Source of the DNA: Candidatus Omnitrophota bacterium
GTDB taxonomy: Bacteria; Omnitrophota; Omnitrophia; Omnitrophales; Aquincolibacteriaceae
Direction of reading: 5' to 3'
NCBI GenBank assembly: GCA_016196565.1
Contig: JACPXK010000021.1
Location: 11,522-75,521, forward strand
DNA: 64,000 bases
The position numbers and the translations under genes are program-made. Below, in pieces: positions 45,501 to 60,500 of the stretch. The notes under the pieces are model-generated. The model did not search any database. It was not told the origin of the DNA and was given only the letters and a program-made list of their open reading frames with translations. The stretch's first letter is position 1, and each line of letters begins with the position of its first letter.

Positions 45501-48500
45501 CTTCCCCAGCGCTCTGAAGCGCGGAGAAAAGACAAGGATTCGGTAACGTGGCTAATCCGGCAAATGGGGCAATTGGAACAGGAATATGTTTCAATTCTGG
45601 ACTCAATAGACAAAGAAGACGTTTTGTTTTCCGGCGAGAAAGCAATCCGAAAGCTCAAAAATAAACGCCTCAAACAGTTAGAAAGAAAATACAAAAAATT
45701 GATAACTCAGATTAACGTTTATCAAAAACCTCTGAGCTCGGGGAGCCTCACCGCCCGGGTTTTTAAAGAATATCTCGAGTCTCTCGAAAACAATCATCAA
45801 AATGTCCGTATTCTTTTGGCGCTTTATTATGATTTCAACCAATCAAAAAACGGTATTGATTTCGACGAGCTTAGAGAAATTCTGAAAAGAGCAGACGTGC
45901 CGGAAGAGACGGCAGGAAAACTGACGGAGATCAACCAGAAAGTCACGTCACTGGGCCAAACGCTTTTGAATAAAGAAAGCGAAATTGCCCGCTTAAGAGA
46001 CCAAGTTTCTTACCGGGCCTCAATCCCGGAAGATTTGAAAGAAGAATTGCGCAAAAGCGAAGAAGAGCGTTCCCGTTTGACGCGGGAATTGGAAAATCAT
46101 CAAGAAGAGTTTAACCGTTTGCTCTTAGGGGACATTGCCGAATTGGCAAATGCGATTCGAGTTTTCGAAAGTAACCTTTATTCCGAAATTTTTATCAAAG
46201 GCGGCGATCCCCAAAAAGAGCGAATTGTTAATCTAGAAATTTCAAAATCTTTGGAGGGCAAGGGAACTTCTTCATCTCTGGTCAAGGTTGCCGCGAGTCA
46301 ACTTCTAGGAGAAATGAAAGCGGTGGGCGTTTTGGATACTCCGGATGCAGGAGATATGACCAAGCGATTACGCAAAAATCCGCTCGCTTGGAATTTTTTG
46401 CGTCAAGCCATCGGGGAGGACTCAAAGTTGTCCAAGTCGTGGAGCCGGCTCCGCAGAAAATTTATAGGTATTGTCTCCGCCGTTATTTTCAGCGTTCTTT
46501 CTTCTCCAATTGGATTTTATTTTTGGAAATGGATTGCCGCGTTTTCTAAGTCCCAACCGAAACCGGCCGTGGTGGAAATCGACAAAGGAAGAGGGGAAGA
46601 TGAGTCCGAAAGGTTTATGGACCGGCGGGAAAATGAGAAACTCCGGGAGCCATTTGCGGGATCGATAGGTCAAACCGTGCGTCAAGTTTTTGCCAGTGTG
46701 CGGATGCCGGCCAAAGAAAGAGAGGAAGAAAGAAAAAAAGAAGAGGAAGAAGCGGAAATGAAAGCCGCGGCGGCCCGAATCGAAACGCAGAAAAAAATAG
46801 CGGAAATGGAGGAGAAGGTTGATGCCATCGAACAAAACATTCAAAAAGAAACTCGCCAGGAACTCGCCGGCCAGTTAGAAGAAATTAAGAAAAGGGGAAC
46901 GGAAAAAAAGGAGGAAGAGCCTAAAGCCGAGCTTCCTAAGACTTGGAACCAGGCTGCCTCCGCGAAGGAAACTAAGCCTTCAGAGAAAAAATCCGGACTT
47001 CCAACCAACCCTGCGGCTCAGGAACCAACGATCACTAAGAGAACAGTTACCACGATAGATAATTTAAATATCGATCAGCCGAATAACTGGGTGGCCGAAA
47101 CGCTGGATTCTGATGGAGACAGCGGATATTTGGCGGTTGAAAATTATAAATTGATTAATCCGATTACGGGGGAATATTTACCTTCAGAACAAAATTGGGT
47201 TGACTGGACACTCGAAAATCGCGGGGCGACGGGAGCCATCATTATCAACTCCCCGGGGCCTGAGGGTTTTCACGTGCCGATGAGGCCGAGATTCGTCATT
47301 GTTGGGATCGAAACCGAGAAACCAAGCCAGGCAAAACTTGAACTTGATAAGAATTCATGGACTTGGCGCCTGAAAGGAGTCCCGGCCGGCAAAGTGAAAC
47401 TTCATATCCGGAAAATGAAGCCGGGTGAAATGGGAGAAATGCCCGTCATGAAAATCGACGAAAAAGTTCAAAAGACTTGGGTTTCCAGTTTGCCGGAACC
47501 TTTGCAGAGAATCATTCAAAAAGCCAAAGGTTTGCCTCTTGAAGAGCGGGTCGAAATCAAAAATGAAATTATGGGGCTTATTTATTACACTCAAAATCCA
47601 TTGATTACTACGGAAGGGCCGCGCGAGGATTTCGTCAAAAGATTCTTCGCTTATTTTGCGGGACGATGCGGCGATATGACGATGGCCAACGCCGCTTTAA
47701 ATTCGGAATTGGGAATTCCGGGTTTTGTGCAAACCGGGCTCCTTGATCACGATGGTGACCGGACTTTTTATTCCAAGCATCTTCATGCCTGGGTCTTGAC
47801 GTCTTCGGGCATCGATGAATCCACGAGCTATGCCAAAGACCGCTCCAATTTGCACCGGCGCAATGTGACGATGAAGGATTGGGAGGCCGAATTCGAATTC
47901 ATTAAAGAAAGGGCAAAACGCATACGCGCTCAACTCGAAAATTTAGAAACAGCCATCAATTTGAAAAGACAAAGAAAAGATATTCAGGAAACCGCAGAAC
48001 GGGAGGCCGCAGACAAAAAACGAAAGGCCCTTCAAAATAAAATTAAACCCGACGAGACCCTTGTAGATTATTACGGCAGGTTAAAGAAAGGTTTTGAAGA
48101 GAAGAGAAATGAATTTGAAGCTTTGATGGCCAGCGACGAGCGGGCCGCCCGCGAGTTTATTGAAAATATTCGCCACCTTGATGATTTTAATTTACGGAAT
48201 TTTATCGGAAACCCGGATGAAAAGGAAAACGATCCGGAAGTTTCGCAGGCGAATCTCATGGCCATGGGGGATTTTTTCTTTGCGGCGCTGGACCATATCG
48301 AGAGAAGCCATCCGAATCTCAAAAAACAGGTAAGAGAAGCCAAACAAAAGCTTTATGGGGAAATATACTTTTTCGCGGTCTCTCGTGATTGGAATTTGCA
48401 AGAACCTTTGCCTGATCCCGAGCGTCCTTTTTTCTCTTCCGATCCTACCCCGAATGATTATGGGCATGAGGCAATCGGAGGCGGTGCCTATTCCTATATG

Positions 48501-51500
48501 GACCCATTTACGGGTATCCATTTCCAATTATATGACAACACAACACTAGGAGATTATTCTCAAAGCCGTTACACGTCTAGAAGTCGTGGAGCCAATACAA
48601 AGGTTGAACGTTTTGAGGGAATCAGTTATCGAAACCCTGATACCGGGGAAAAAAAAGTCGTCTATGTGCCATTTCAATTTATATCCAAGGACACTTATCA
48701 AAAGATTTGGAACCCGCATCCTATTACACTTAATGGTGAGGGGTTGTACGTCGTGGAGTTTGAAAATCACACTTATGGTTTTATGGGGAATCTGGCTGAG
48801 AGGGCGGGAATTGTAGGTAAGACTTATACTCATATTGAGAAAGATATGAGGGGAAATCCTTATATTCGATTTCAACCGGATGGAAGATGGAGTGCCGCGG
48901 TGCGGGACCACGAAGTCAGCCAGCAAATCGGCCCTATGGCTGCGGCGGGAACAAAAGGATTTTACGATCCGGCAGAAGATTCGATGCCTGATCTAGCTTA
49001 TGTCTCCCGCAATAGAATAAGCGCCAATGATCCTGATGGGCTGGAGAATCAGGTCATTATAAAAGTAAAGGGGAAAACAAAAGAAGAAACAGTTTACGAT
49101 GCTCTTCATAGCGTAAAACTTCCACAAAAATTTCTCGAAGGCCGCGAATATATTGGATTTAAAAACGGAGAATTTTACGGGCCGATTGCCGAAAAAGTCG
49201 GGCTTGGCAAATCTCGTTATCCTCCCATTGAATTTCACGTAAGGCTGCTTTTAAATGGAGTTTATATTGTGCGTGTCTTTACCCAGCCCGAAGGCAGACA
49301 AAACCCTTACGAAGAAATTTTCCGCTCCAAATGGCCGCAGGATTATTTAGGGCATATTCAAGGCCGCTATGGAAGCGGGGGACATCCCGCAGCGATGCTG
49401 TACATTCCGGAATATCGTTTTGATGTTTGGTGGGACTATATTGACGAGCTTGCCGAAGGGGACCCCGATTTAGGCCATCCGGATTTGGCCGTGACAATGA
49501 TGGAAGTAATGCTCAAAAATATGTATTTTTATCGTGAGGCCCGCTATTACAGTCCTTTGCAAACGGCTCATGTCTTGATGAAGCATCCCGATCTGCTGCT
49601 TCGGGCGGTGCCGCGATTATCGCCCCGGGAACAATCCTGGCTGGTGGAATTTCTTCTGCACTCTGAGGCTGAATACTTGATCGTTGATGTGCTGCGTATC
49701 ATGAAAGAAATCGGACACGATAAGCCGCTTTATCCGGTCGATTGGCGAATGGTTCTGCAAAATTACGTACTCCATTTAAAAAGAAAACATCATTTAGACC
49801 CCGCAATTCTGGTGCCTCTCTATGATTTTTATATTCCTCCCTTTCTCGTAGCTCAAGCAGATCAAGAGACGGTCCAAAAATTAAACAGCCTTATCGAAAG
49901 CCAGCTTGATCCCAAAGAGCGAGAGAATCTTGAAGCGTTCAAAAAAGACATGGAGCAGAACCGGCCTTATATCGAAGAAGTAAATCAGGATTATCCTCAA
50001 GCTCAAGCCCAAATGATTGTAAGGCCTCCTCTTAATCCGGCGGGGTTAAATGATGTCGTTGCCTGGCTGCGTGGAAAAAGCGGATTCTCCGGCCGTTATT
50101 TTGACGTTGAACTTTCGAGCCAAACAAGTTCTCGTCCCGTTTACCGCGCTATCAAAATTTTGCGAAGCAATTCGGAATTATTTAAATTTTCGAAAACCTC
50201 AGTCCAGGAAAAACCCAAGGAAGAAAATTGGCAAAGAATTAACCAGGATTTGAGGACCCTGTTGAGGGATCATCCTCTAAAGGATGTCGTCATGCTTAAT
50301 GATCTTTGGAAAGATTTTTGGACGGAATATAAAAACGACGGCCTGGCGATCCTGCTGACCCTTATTTTGATTTATTACCTTGCGGCTTATTTCTCCAATC
50401 GTTTGAGGGCCAAAGACAAAATTGTGGGCAAAAGCGCCCGCAAGATCATGGACAGTATTTTGCGAAAGAACCGGTGGCTTCGCGGCAGAAACGCCCAAGC
50501 CGCGCGTGAACTTTTAGAATTGATTATGCGGCCTTACGGAGAATTGCCTCCAGGGGAAATCGAAACTCTGAGGGCCTTTCGCGCCAGCCTTTCAGCCGAA
50601 GAGCAAGCTGTTTTTGATATTCTGTCCTCCGTTGCGGTCGAGCCTCCTGCCTTGGGACTGTTCAACATCTGGGAAAGAATTATTCTTCTCCCTTTATTCA
50701 CCGACAAAAAAGCGCAGCGGCAAAGGCAGGCCATGAACCGGGAACTTTTAGGGATTGTTTCTTCCTTTAAACACTCACCTTCACTTCGGGAGGTTTATCG
50801 CCGCTTAAGGACCATTTATGACAAATATTCTTTTCCGGAGTCTTCCGCCGGTCTTTCACAAATCAAAGCGGAAATTCCGGAATTCGAAGTCCAAATGGAC
50901 AAGGTCCGGCGTGCTTTGCATGACACTTCCAGCGTTTTTATCGAACCCACGCGCCAGCTTTCGGCACGTCCCGACGGCAATGCCTCAAAACGTCCTGGAA
51001 TGGGCGATGAATTCTTGCAGCATCGGGATTATACGGCGGGCGACGATGTGCGCCACATCGACTGGAGAGTGTGGGCCCGTTCGGACCGGTATAACGTCAA
51101 AGAGCGAAGCGCTCAAAAAGCAAAATCAATGAGCATGTTGGTAGATCTCAGGAGCGCCTCAAATCCTTCGGCCGATGAATGGGCGCGGGAGTTTGCTTTG
51201 TCTCTTGCGGTGGCGGATAAAAAGGGCCGTGTTTACGGAGAAAAAGGATATTCCATGCATCAATTGCTTTTTCTCATGCCGGACGGCCGCATCGAAATCG
51301 AAAAAATAAAAAGGAATCGAAGACAAGGTTTTGTGGACAGCGTTGCTCAAATCTTCCAGCGCCGTTATGAGGAAGCTAAAAATATCCATCTTCATGAAAG
51401 AAAAAATTATGGGCTGAGTTTTTATACGCCCGCAGAGAACACGAGGCATGCTCAGAGAAACGAAGCAGTTTTTGAAAGCAGAATTGAAATTCCGGAACAG

Positions 51501-54500
51501 ATTACGAAATTGGTCGGGGAAGGGAAAATCGATTTCCGGCGGCTTTTCTTGGTTGGCATCCCTTCCAAGGAAAAAAATGTCTTTGCCGGGCTTTTTGCCC
51601 GTCATGGAGTCCGAAGTTATGAATGGAAGAAGAATGTGGCCGAGCCCGTGATGGCCGCATCTTCCCGCGCCGGCGCAAGGTCGGAGGCGCGCATGGACGA
51701 TAAAATTTCTAAACGATTGGACGCGATCCTTGAAAAAACCAAGTCGGATGATTTGGATATTAGGCTCGAAGCGGTGCGAAGTCTCGGAAACGCTCAAATT
51801 TATAAAGATCAATACGGCGTGATCGATGCCAATGCGTTGGAAGCCTCACTTAACACCCTCTATGCGATAAGGGACGAAGACCCCGATCCCTCCATTCGGT
51901 TCGTGGTTTGGGAAATTTTCGACCAGTGGGAAAAAGAAGGAGTGATTAACCGTACGGAGCAATCGGAGGATACTTGGGTTATTACTCCTAATTCAAAAAT
52001 CGCTGCCGCCAATGTTCTGCCTCCTCAAGAAACCTCCAGCCGCGAGCTTCCTGCCCGCAGAACCATCGAACTTTCTCTGGACGGTCATTATGTCGTCCAT
52101 CGAGGAGGTGTTAAATGGAATCAAGATAAAATTCTTATGGTCCCCGTTCCGGGCGATAAGGAAGTTAATATTCGAACTTATAATAAAGAGTATTTGCTGA
52201 AGGAAAATCAGCAAATAAAAATTAAGTCCAAACAAGATTACCGATTTTGGGAGACGTTATGGGCCGCCTTGATCTATTTGCTGAGGGGACAATTCCGCTA
52301 TTTTTGGGAAGAAATGGGATCCCTGGCCAATCGCGGATACCTTTATCAAATTTCGTTAGTGAGGACCCCTGGTTCCGGATTAAAAATCCGGCTTCGTAAT
52401 TTAGATTGGGCAGTTGCGTTTGAAATCGAAAACATACAGTCCCTCAGTGAAGAGCTTCATGAATTGCCTGATGAATCCCGGCTCAATCGCTGGCTTTTTA
52501 AAATCCGGATTTGGATGGTTCAGCGGGGGATCCCCTTGGCTTATTTGCGAGACTTTGCGGATGCGGCAATTCTTCATATACAGCGTCATCCGCAGCGTCT
52601 GGCTCATTATTATGAGCAGATGGCCAGAATGCCGCCTTACGGCAAGGAAATTCTTGAAAAACTAGAAAGGGAATTCTTAGGCAAACAAATATTTAACCCC
52701 TTGGTTTTGGAATGGCTTTCGAATCATATCCATGATTTTGATGAAAACTTTGTGCTGCAGAATTTGCAGGAAATTGACAACCGGTTAAAGCTTCTTGAGG
52801 CTTTGAAAAAGCAAAATCAGCTTGAACGCAGTGATATCGATAGATCGATGAACTCGCTCAATATCCTGCGAGAGCACACCCCTCGCGGACAGTACCCTCA
52901 TTTAGAATCCCGTTTTTTAAATCTTTATCAACGTCTCGACATTCTTCAAATGCCCGTTCAAATCATTGATCCCAGCCAATCCTCACGTCCTCAAGACCCC
53001 CGCTCGGAAGCGCGGAATGATGTTAAAGAGTTTCAGGCGTTTTTTCTCGAAAGGCTTCCCGAACAATATCAAGAAACGAGAAAAGAAATTGAAACAAAAG
53101 GAATTCTTAGCGAGGGAGTTTACGCAACACTTTTAGGCGAAATTTATGATGAGATGCGTGGAATATTGGATCATTCCATTGTTATTCCTGAGAGTAAAAT
53201 TGATTCTGACATTATAGACTATTCTTCAAAATCAAAACAGACAGAGCCTGAGTATTCCATAAACTTGTTGAGGTATCGAATTACGAATCCGTTTTTTGTC
53301 AGCCTTGTTGGATTTTTTCAAAATAAATTAAATTTTATTTTTGGACTGAAAATCAAATGGGTCAATGAAGACACTACGGTTATTATCGAAGCCTCAGAAG
53401 CAAGCGGCCAAGGGTGGTATTACCGGAGCTATCCTGGTTGGGCGAACAATGCTGTATCTGTAGCCGGTGATCATACGTTGCAAATCGTAGTGGGTTCCGT
53501 TTACCCCCGCAAAACGTTAATTGATCGATTGGATAAGTGGGTCCTTAAAGCTCGTCAGGAAGAAGGTTTTGTTGGTTATTATAAAGTTCCAGTAGATATA
53601 AAAGATTGGCATCGCAAAACTCCCATCACAATTTATTGGTATGGCAAGAGTAGAGAAACTCTGCCGGTTGCCTCCCTTGTCGATTTAAAACACATCGTAA
53701 AATCTCACTTAAATACCTTTGTTCCCACCGACACCATTCCTGGGTATGACCGAGTGGATAAAGGGTTGTTTATTGCCAAAACGCCAAGCTATGAAGAGCT
53801 TTCACTGTTTTTAAGAGAACTCCGAAACGATCGAACTATGCATTTTGAATCTGCAGGCAAAACCGTTTTCTTGGGCGAAATCGTTTCCAATGAATTGTTG
53901 GGTGTTTTTTTTCGTCAGAGCAGCCTCCAGATTAAAGCTTCCGTAGGGCAGATGACTGCAGCTAAAGAGATGCGGTCAATGATTGAAAATATTTGGAAGG
54001 CTTTTCAAATGCGCTCCGAAGCGCGTTCCGCAGGCCCTCCGGCAGATCAAGGTTTTTTATCCGCTGAGCAGCTCGATCAATTATTGCAAGCAAAAAAAGG
54101 ACCCCAGTTAAGCGAAGATGAGCGCCAAAGATTAATCGCGGAAAACCAAACCAAATTGGGAGAAATTCGAAAGTGGGTTGACGACAAAAAGCAGGAATTT
54201 GGCCGCGCCGGAAAATCCATGGAAGAAACAATGGACAGTGAAGCCGCCTTAGAACGTATGGAAGAAATTTACACTTCGGCCGCATGGCTGCTTGAAAACT
54301 ACCCCGACCTTTTCGAACGGTATGACCAATTTTTGCAAAAATTGTTTCTTTATGAAGTTTTGATTCTAAATAAAATTCTGGCCATTGGAGGTTTCCTGTC
54401 TTTTTATAGCGATGAAGCGTTTGAACGATATGTTCGAGTTGAAAAAATGGAAGTTTTTGATATTTACCGTCAAATTCATGGAAAAGATCCCAATGAAGAG

Positions 54501-57500
54501 ACCGAGGCTTGGGTTCTTAATTATGCCGGCATTCATGATCGAAGAACCTTCGTCAAAGAAAAATTTGATTTAACGCTTGAGCATCAACCCGAATGGCTTT
54601 CGGCGGATGAGATTTATTACCTGCCGGGATTGCCGGTTGTGGTTGGAAATTACCGTTCGACTTCCGCAGATCATGATTCTTATGAAATACGCCGGAAAAA
54701 AATCCAAGAAATGGCGAAATTGATTACCTCAAGCGGAATTCTTTCCCGCGAGCCCCATTTATTTAGGCATGCTCGATCGGTTGTCGTCATTGAAAGCCCC
54801 GATCTCGGATTTGAAGGCGCGGCATCACCCGATGGCCGCACTTCTCTTTGTTGTATTGATAGCAACACAGCCTTGAATGATGCGGCAATATTAATTCATG
54901 AAGCCAAACATACTCAAATTGATTTTGATCCACGATGGAAGAATATTTTGCGGTTTGAAAAAAACTCGGACCCTCCCACGTTCCGTCACTCGTGGATGCC
55001 TCAAGGGTTGAAGTACGAATGGCCTCCCTCTAGACTTTTGGCCGAATTGGCCGCTCATGCTTTTCATAGCCAATTCGTCTTGGATGTGTGGGACCAGGGA
55101 CATTTACCTTTCAATGCCCTTGATGATTACGAGATGATGGGCGATCTTTTAGTAGCCAGTCTCATTGGCGCAAAATCGGCCTTTCAACTTCTCGATGGGC
55201 ATCAAAATGATATGAGTGAAGAAGGCCGTGTTTGGCTGAAAGAATTGCGAGTTGTGTGGGAAGCTCTCGAACCGCGCATACGAAACCGCTTTAATCAAAC
55301 CCTCGATGTCCTTTTAGCTTCGGATAAAAATGAATATAGAAAAAAAGGTTATGAGGCCGCTTTTTTTGCCTTGCATCATGACGAAGAGATTCATTACAGG
55401 ACTTATATTGATGCGATGAGAAAGGCGTTGATACAAGACGCTCAGAATGTGAATAACGAAGTTTTGCAGTTTCTTTATTCTCATGAGCAAATGGGAGAAA
55501 TAATACGGCTCATTGCCAGAAGCATCACATCCAGCGTTTTATCTGAAGCACGAATGCCGGCAAAAACTCCCTCTGAAGTGACGGTTCATAGACGCGATAA
55601 GAATGAAAAAGAAAGAGATCTTACCGAACACACACGCTCCGAAATGCGTATCCATTTCGATCCGAAGCGAACGCAAAGATTTAATGGCGGCGGTGATGTT
55701 TTAGGCGGTATTGCTCAATGGCTATCCAGAGGACAATCGCAAACATCAAAATTAATGTTAAGACTAATCCGAACATTTCAATCTCCTGTTTTCTTCAGAA
55801 ACGGCCAGTCCGCAAACATAACGCCTATAAGTAACAATGTTACCGTAGCACAAACAAATACTGCTTTCAACCAAGGATATGAAATTTTTCCCATAAGACC
55901 CCCAAGGACCGCCGCGATCAGAAAAGCTTGGAATAATGTTAAGGCAGTCTTTGAGATTGCTTCAAGCCGTTTAGATGTCCAAAATATCCTGATCATAACG
56001 GTCAGGATTATGCAGCAGTTAGAAGCACGTGTCAATATAGCATATTATAATATAATTTATCCAAAATCATTAAAATATGCTCGTCATACATTTCCCCGCT
56101 CCGAAGCGCGGACAAAAACACAAGATGAAGATGTGGATGGGGATGAGCCGGAGGGAGAGGCCCAACCGGAATCCCGTTTGTCCCAAGGAGTCATCAGCCA
56201 ATTAATCCGTTCTAACGATACGGTCAAAAAACTGACAATTGCCATGGAACAGCCGCTAGTTAGAACCATGCTGACGGACCGCAACCGCATTTTTAGCCGC
56301 CTTGAAAATGCTTATCTTGAATATAAAAGAAATCATACGGTGCCCGGGGATTGGGCGCATGGCCTTATTAATGAAGCTCTCAAACGGGCCCGCACGAGAT
56401 TAGTTATCACGCGCAGCAAAGATCAAAAAGGGGAACAAGCATTTTTAAGAGGTGTTTATGCCTTAACTCAAAGCTCGAGGAGGTTAATCAACCGCGTTGT
56501 TAACCGGTCACGTCATTCCGATTATATTTCGGAACATGGTTTCAAGCGCTTCTTGGCGTGGGTTTGGGACATCGAACGCAGCGGCATTGATCCTGAAATC
56601 AGAAAAGCCATATTGCTTGATCACGAAGTATATTTCCGCACGCACGAATTCGGGACAAACGATAGACGGTCCACGCGCCGGTTTCATGGAAGGCTTAGTG
56701 ACGAGACAGTTCTTTCGATGATGAAAAATGTGGAGAGGTCTTTACAAGAGATTGAGAGGATAGCACGGTATGTGGAAGATGAATTGCCCGAGATGCCAGG
56801 TTTTCGGGACCCCATCCGTTTTGAAGCAACGCTTAAAAGATTAAATTACGAACACCTTAAAACGTGGCGCCAGGGACGCGGAGAAACGGAAGGAAAAGAT
56901 GAACTTTTAGAAAAATGGCATGAAATGACGGTTGGCTTTTTTGAAAATCTTGAACAAACTTCTCCTCAAAGAGGCCAGATGCGTGTGAGTTATGTCGCGC
57001 GTTCCTTAAGCCATTATAAAAAAGTTCCTGTGGCCGTTCTTTTAGATATTGATGACCTGGATTTGCGCGCTTCCTTTCAGTCCTTAACAACTCTTCATGA
57101 CGCTCTTGAATACTTAAAGAAAGCAAGAGATCTCGTCATTAAAGACGTGGAGCTTGTCAGCAAAAGCGCCCATGGATTCAAGGGGAGTCCGTTCGACAGT
57201 GAAGATTTTTCTCAGCCTCTTTATCTTCGCGTTACTTTAGAGGACATGTCGCCTTCCCGGATGGTGTATCGAATGGGCCGCCAGGGCTTTGATTCTAAGA
57301 AATTGAAAAAATCATTTGACGAATTTTCTGAGCTGGCAAAATTTTATATGGAATACAGTTACCGTTTTGAAAATTTGCCGCGGCCATTCCAGCTGCGTGC
57401 ATGGCAATTGATGCAGTTGGAGTCTATGGCACGAGGAACAGAGGCTAAGGTCCGTCTTTTTAACGCCCGCCAGGACCTTTTCGATCACCCTAATCCGGCA

Positions 57501-60500
57501 TTCCTAAAACAAGCGGAAGCAGTGATAAAACAACTGATCATTGATGGGCAAGACGTGGGTTCGCGTGCCATAAGGAGGATGGAATTTTTTTATCCCAATG
57601 ATGAAATTTTTATTCAGACGCGCAAAGCCCGAGGGGAAACAGTTCCTCTTAAAGATCCCAATAAGACGGCCAAGGATTATTTTGTGCGAATGATGCAGCG
57701 TCCCGATATCAATAAAACGGTTTTTACCCGCGGGCAAATTCAAAAGTCTGGTTTGCCGGTAAGTACGGTTTATTTGAAGCGCCTTTTGAAATTAGGGTAT
57801 CTTGAACCTGACCTTCAAGCGAATGTAGGAGCATCTTGGTGGCAGTATTCCTATAAGGTGACTGACGAGGGTAGAGAATTCTATTCCCGCTCCGAAGCGC
57901 GGGCGGGGGAGGTTGCTCTCGATCTTCATCCGGTTGCGGTCGATTATCTTGGCTCCACCCTCAGAATTCCCAAAACAATTCATCTTAAAAGTAAGGGCCA
58001 ATCACCACCTTACCATTTAGTGGTATTGAAGCTGGATCCTTCCGAGGAAGATACTATTTTGAAAAAACTTCTCAAAGGCGGGCTGGGAGAGATGAATCTT
58101 ATTTATTGGGTTTACGATCATGAGATGACGGATTTCTCCGGCCCAGCGGTCATTACGGAGAGGGATGCGCGGGGTGCCGTGTCTTTGAGTTTTGCTAAAA
58201 ATGGAGTGCTCGAAAATTGGACAGTAAGAGGGGTCCATAGTACTTTGATGCGCGATGCCCTGGAACCATGGCTGCAAAACTATATAGGGCAAGATTGGAC
58301 GGATCAAAATTCATCTTTTAAATCTCCCATGACGGCAGATGCGATTGATTATGTCAGCCGGCATAAAACAAATTCCAGCCATACGCCTCTGGCTGACAGC
58401 CAAAATTATATGTCGGAAATTTTATTTTGGTCCAATGTGGGGACCTCTTATCGCAATGATCCTCAATCTCCTGTTCTTCAGCTTGCCCAAAAGCTGCGCG
58501 CAGGAAAATTGACCCCAGCTCGAGACCGGGATATTTTTAACCGGGCCTACACCGCTTTGACCCAACCCCGCTCCGAAATGCGAACGAATTCTATTTTCAG
58601 CAAAAAAAACAAAGATCGGGAAATTGCTTCGCGAATCGAAGAACTCAATAAACTGACCGGCCTTTTTGATTTTCCGCTGCGTTGGATAGGAATGATGTGG
58701 CTGATTAGTGGTGTTGCTCCTTGGAAACTGCAAAATGAAAATGAACGCAAGCAAACCTTGCCGCTTTTTATGGCGCAGATTTTTTCGAATATCAGACCCC
58801 TTCTGGACGATTCGGAGAGAAAAGATCCGGGAATGTTATTGGATATTTATCTTAATGGGTTCATGCTTACAAGAAAAGATATAGAAAAGATACCGTATGG
58901 AGAAAAGCGATTGAGAGAACTAATACAAAAAACAAAATCTATCATGGAAATTTATGACCGTTATGAGCAAGACCCTAAAGCAAAAAGAATCGTAGATCTT
59001 GTATCGGAAATTTTAGCTTGGCTTGGTTACCGGCAAATCATGGATGCGGCCAAAGACTCGCAGTTTCCTTCAGATTTATTGAAAAGCAACGTTTGGGTTC
59101 CTGCCCCGCCTCCGCATAAAATCGCAGAGTTTTTGAAAACAGCACTTAAAAATCCAAATAGCCATTATGTGCTTATCGATCATGATCCCGCGGTTGTGGC
59201 GCGCGCCAGAGAAATGATAAGAATTTCAGGAGCAAAGAATATGGAATTTGTGCTCGCGGATATTTTGAGCGCTGATTATCCCAAAGAACATTTCAGCCAA
59301 ATATTGTGGACGAATGTTCGTGCGCGTGCAAAGTTAGATCGCCTCTTAGAATGGTTAAAGCCTCACGGAACTTTTGAGATTTTGATCGATGGAAATAGCG
59401 CCCAGCATTTTATTGCGCTTTTTAATAATCTCGAGCCGGTTATTCATGACTGGATACGAAGGGGGTTGGTGGATTTCAGCTTTGATTGGGCCAAAAGCGA
59501 GGAAGGTCATCATCATTTGGGCTTGCGTAAACTGGGGCGCCCTAATTCTCAGTCTTCGATCGAGTTTAATTTGGGAAAATGGGATCAACTCGTTGAAGAG
59601 ATTAGGGGCCGTTCCGAAACGCGGATGGATGCGCAGAATGAGTTATCCGTGGACCTTTCGCTTGCTTTCTACCCTGAATATCTAACCGATTTGTTGTATG
59701 TGGGGCCCAGAAAACCGGTGGGGTATCTTTCATTAAATTCGATTGGGCCTATTCAGTTAAAGCGGCAGCTTATTCGTTGGGCGCAAAAACACGGCCTTTC
59801 AGTCAAAATAGTGAAGGATACAAAAAAGGCGCTCTATTTTTATGATAAGGCTGCCTTGCAGAAAATCATTAATCAAAATCGGGCAGTCCTTAGGGGAGCC
59901 GGAATACCTCTTCGAGCAGGTCAGTTTATTGCACATATCGGATCTCTAAGTATTAGGGGCGAAGCCAAAGAGGTTATTGATTTGGCCTTCGCGAATGGTT
60001 CAATGAAATCAGATCCGAGATTTAAAGCTTTAGGATTAGGAATTGATAGCCCCTCTGATATTTACCGGGATGACGAACACGCCGAGATGCTGCGAGTTCT
60101 TCAGGAGATAAAGTCTGCACGTGCTGCGAAGTGGGCGGATTGGAAGCAAGAGTTATCGATTGATCCTTTGCTTGCTGTCCGCCCAAACGATCTAACTGAT
60201 TTGCTGTATGTGGGGTCTAGAAAACCGATGGGGTATGTGCCACTAAATTGGGTTGGGCCCATTAAATTGCAGCAGCAGCTTATTCGCTGGGCAAAAAACC
60301 ATGGCCTTTCAACAAGAATATTTGGAAGTCAAATATCGAGGGGACAGCTTTATTTTTATGATCAAATGGCTTTGCGGAAAATTATTGATCAGAATCAAGA
60401 AATTCTTAAGAAAGCTGGAATCCCTCTCGAAGCAGATCAATTTGTTGAATATTTGTACCATCAGGATGTTCACGATAAGAAAGCCAGAAAGGTGATTGGC

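Noticed and set aside
46422..46844. Minus-strand ORF rich in Phe, looking hydrophobic, in giant ORF B
   Set aside because: It is the complement of a Glu/Lys-rich coiled coil, which gives Phe/Leu/Ser runs; no promoter or repeats border it, unlike the two accepted antisense cassettes.
55997..56035. TTG start giving an 85-residue version of the antisense membrane protein
   Set aside because: The TTG is part of a TTGACA -35 box with a 17-base spacer to CATAAT; the ATG at 55996 fits the promoter better.
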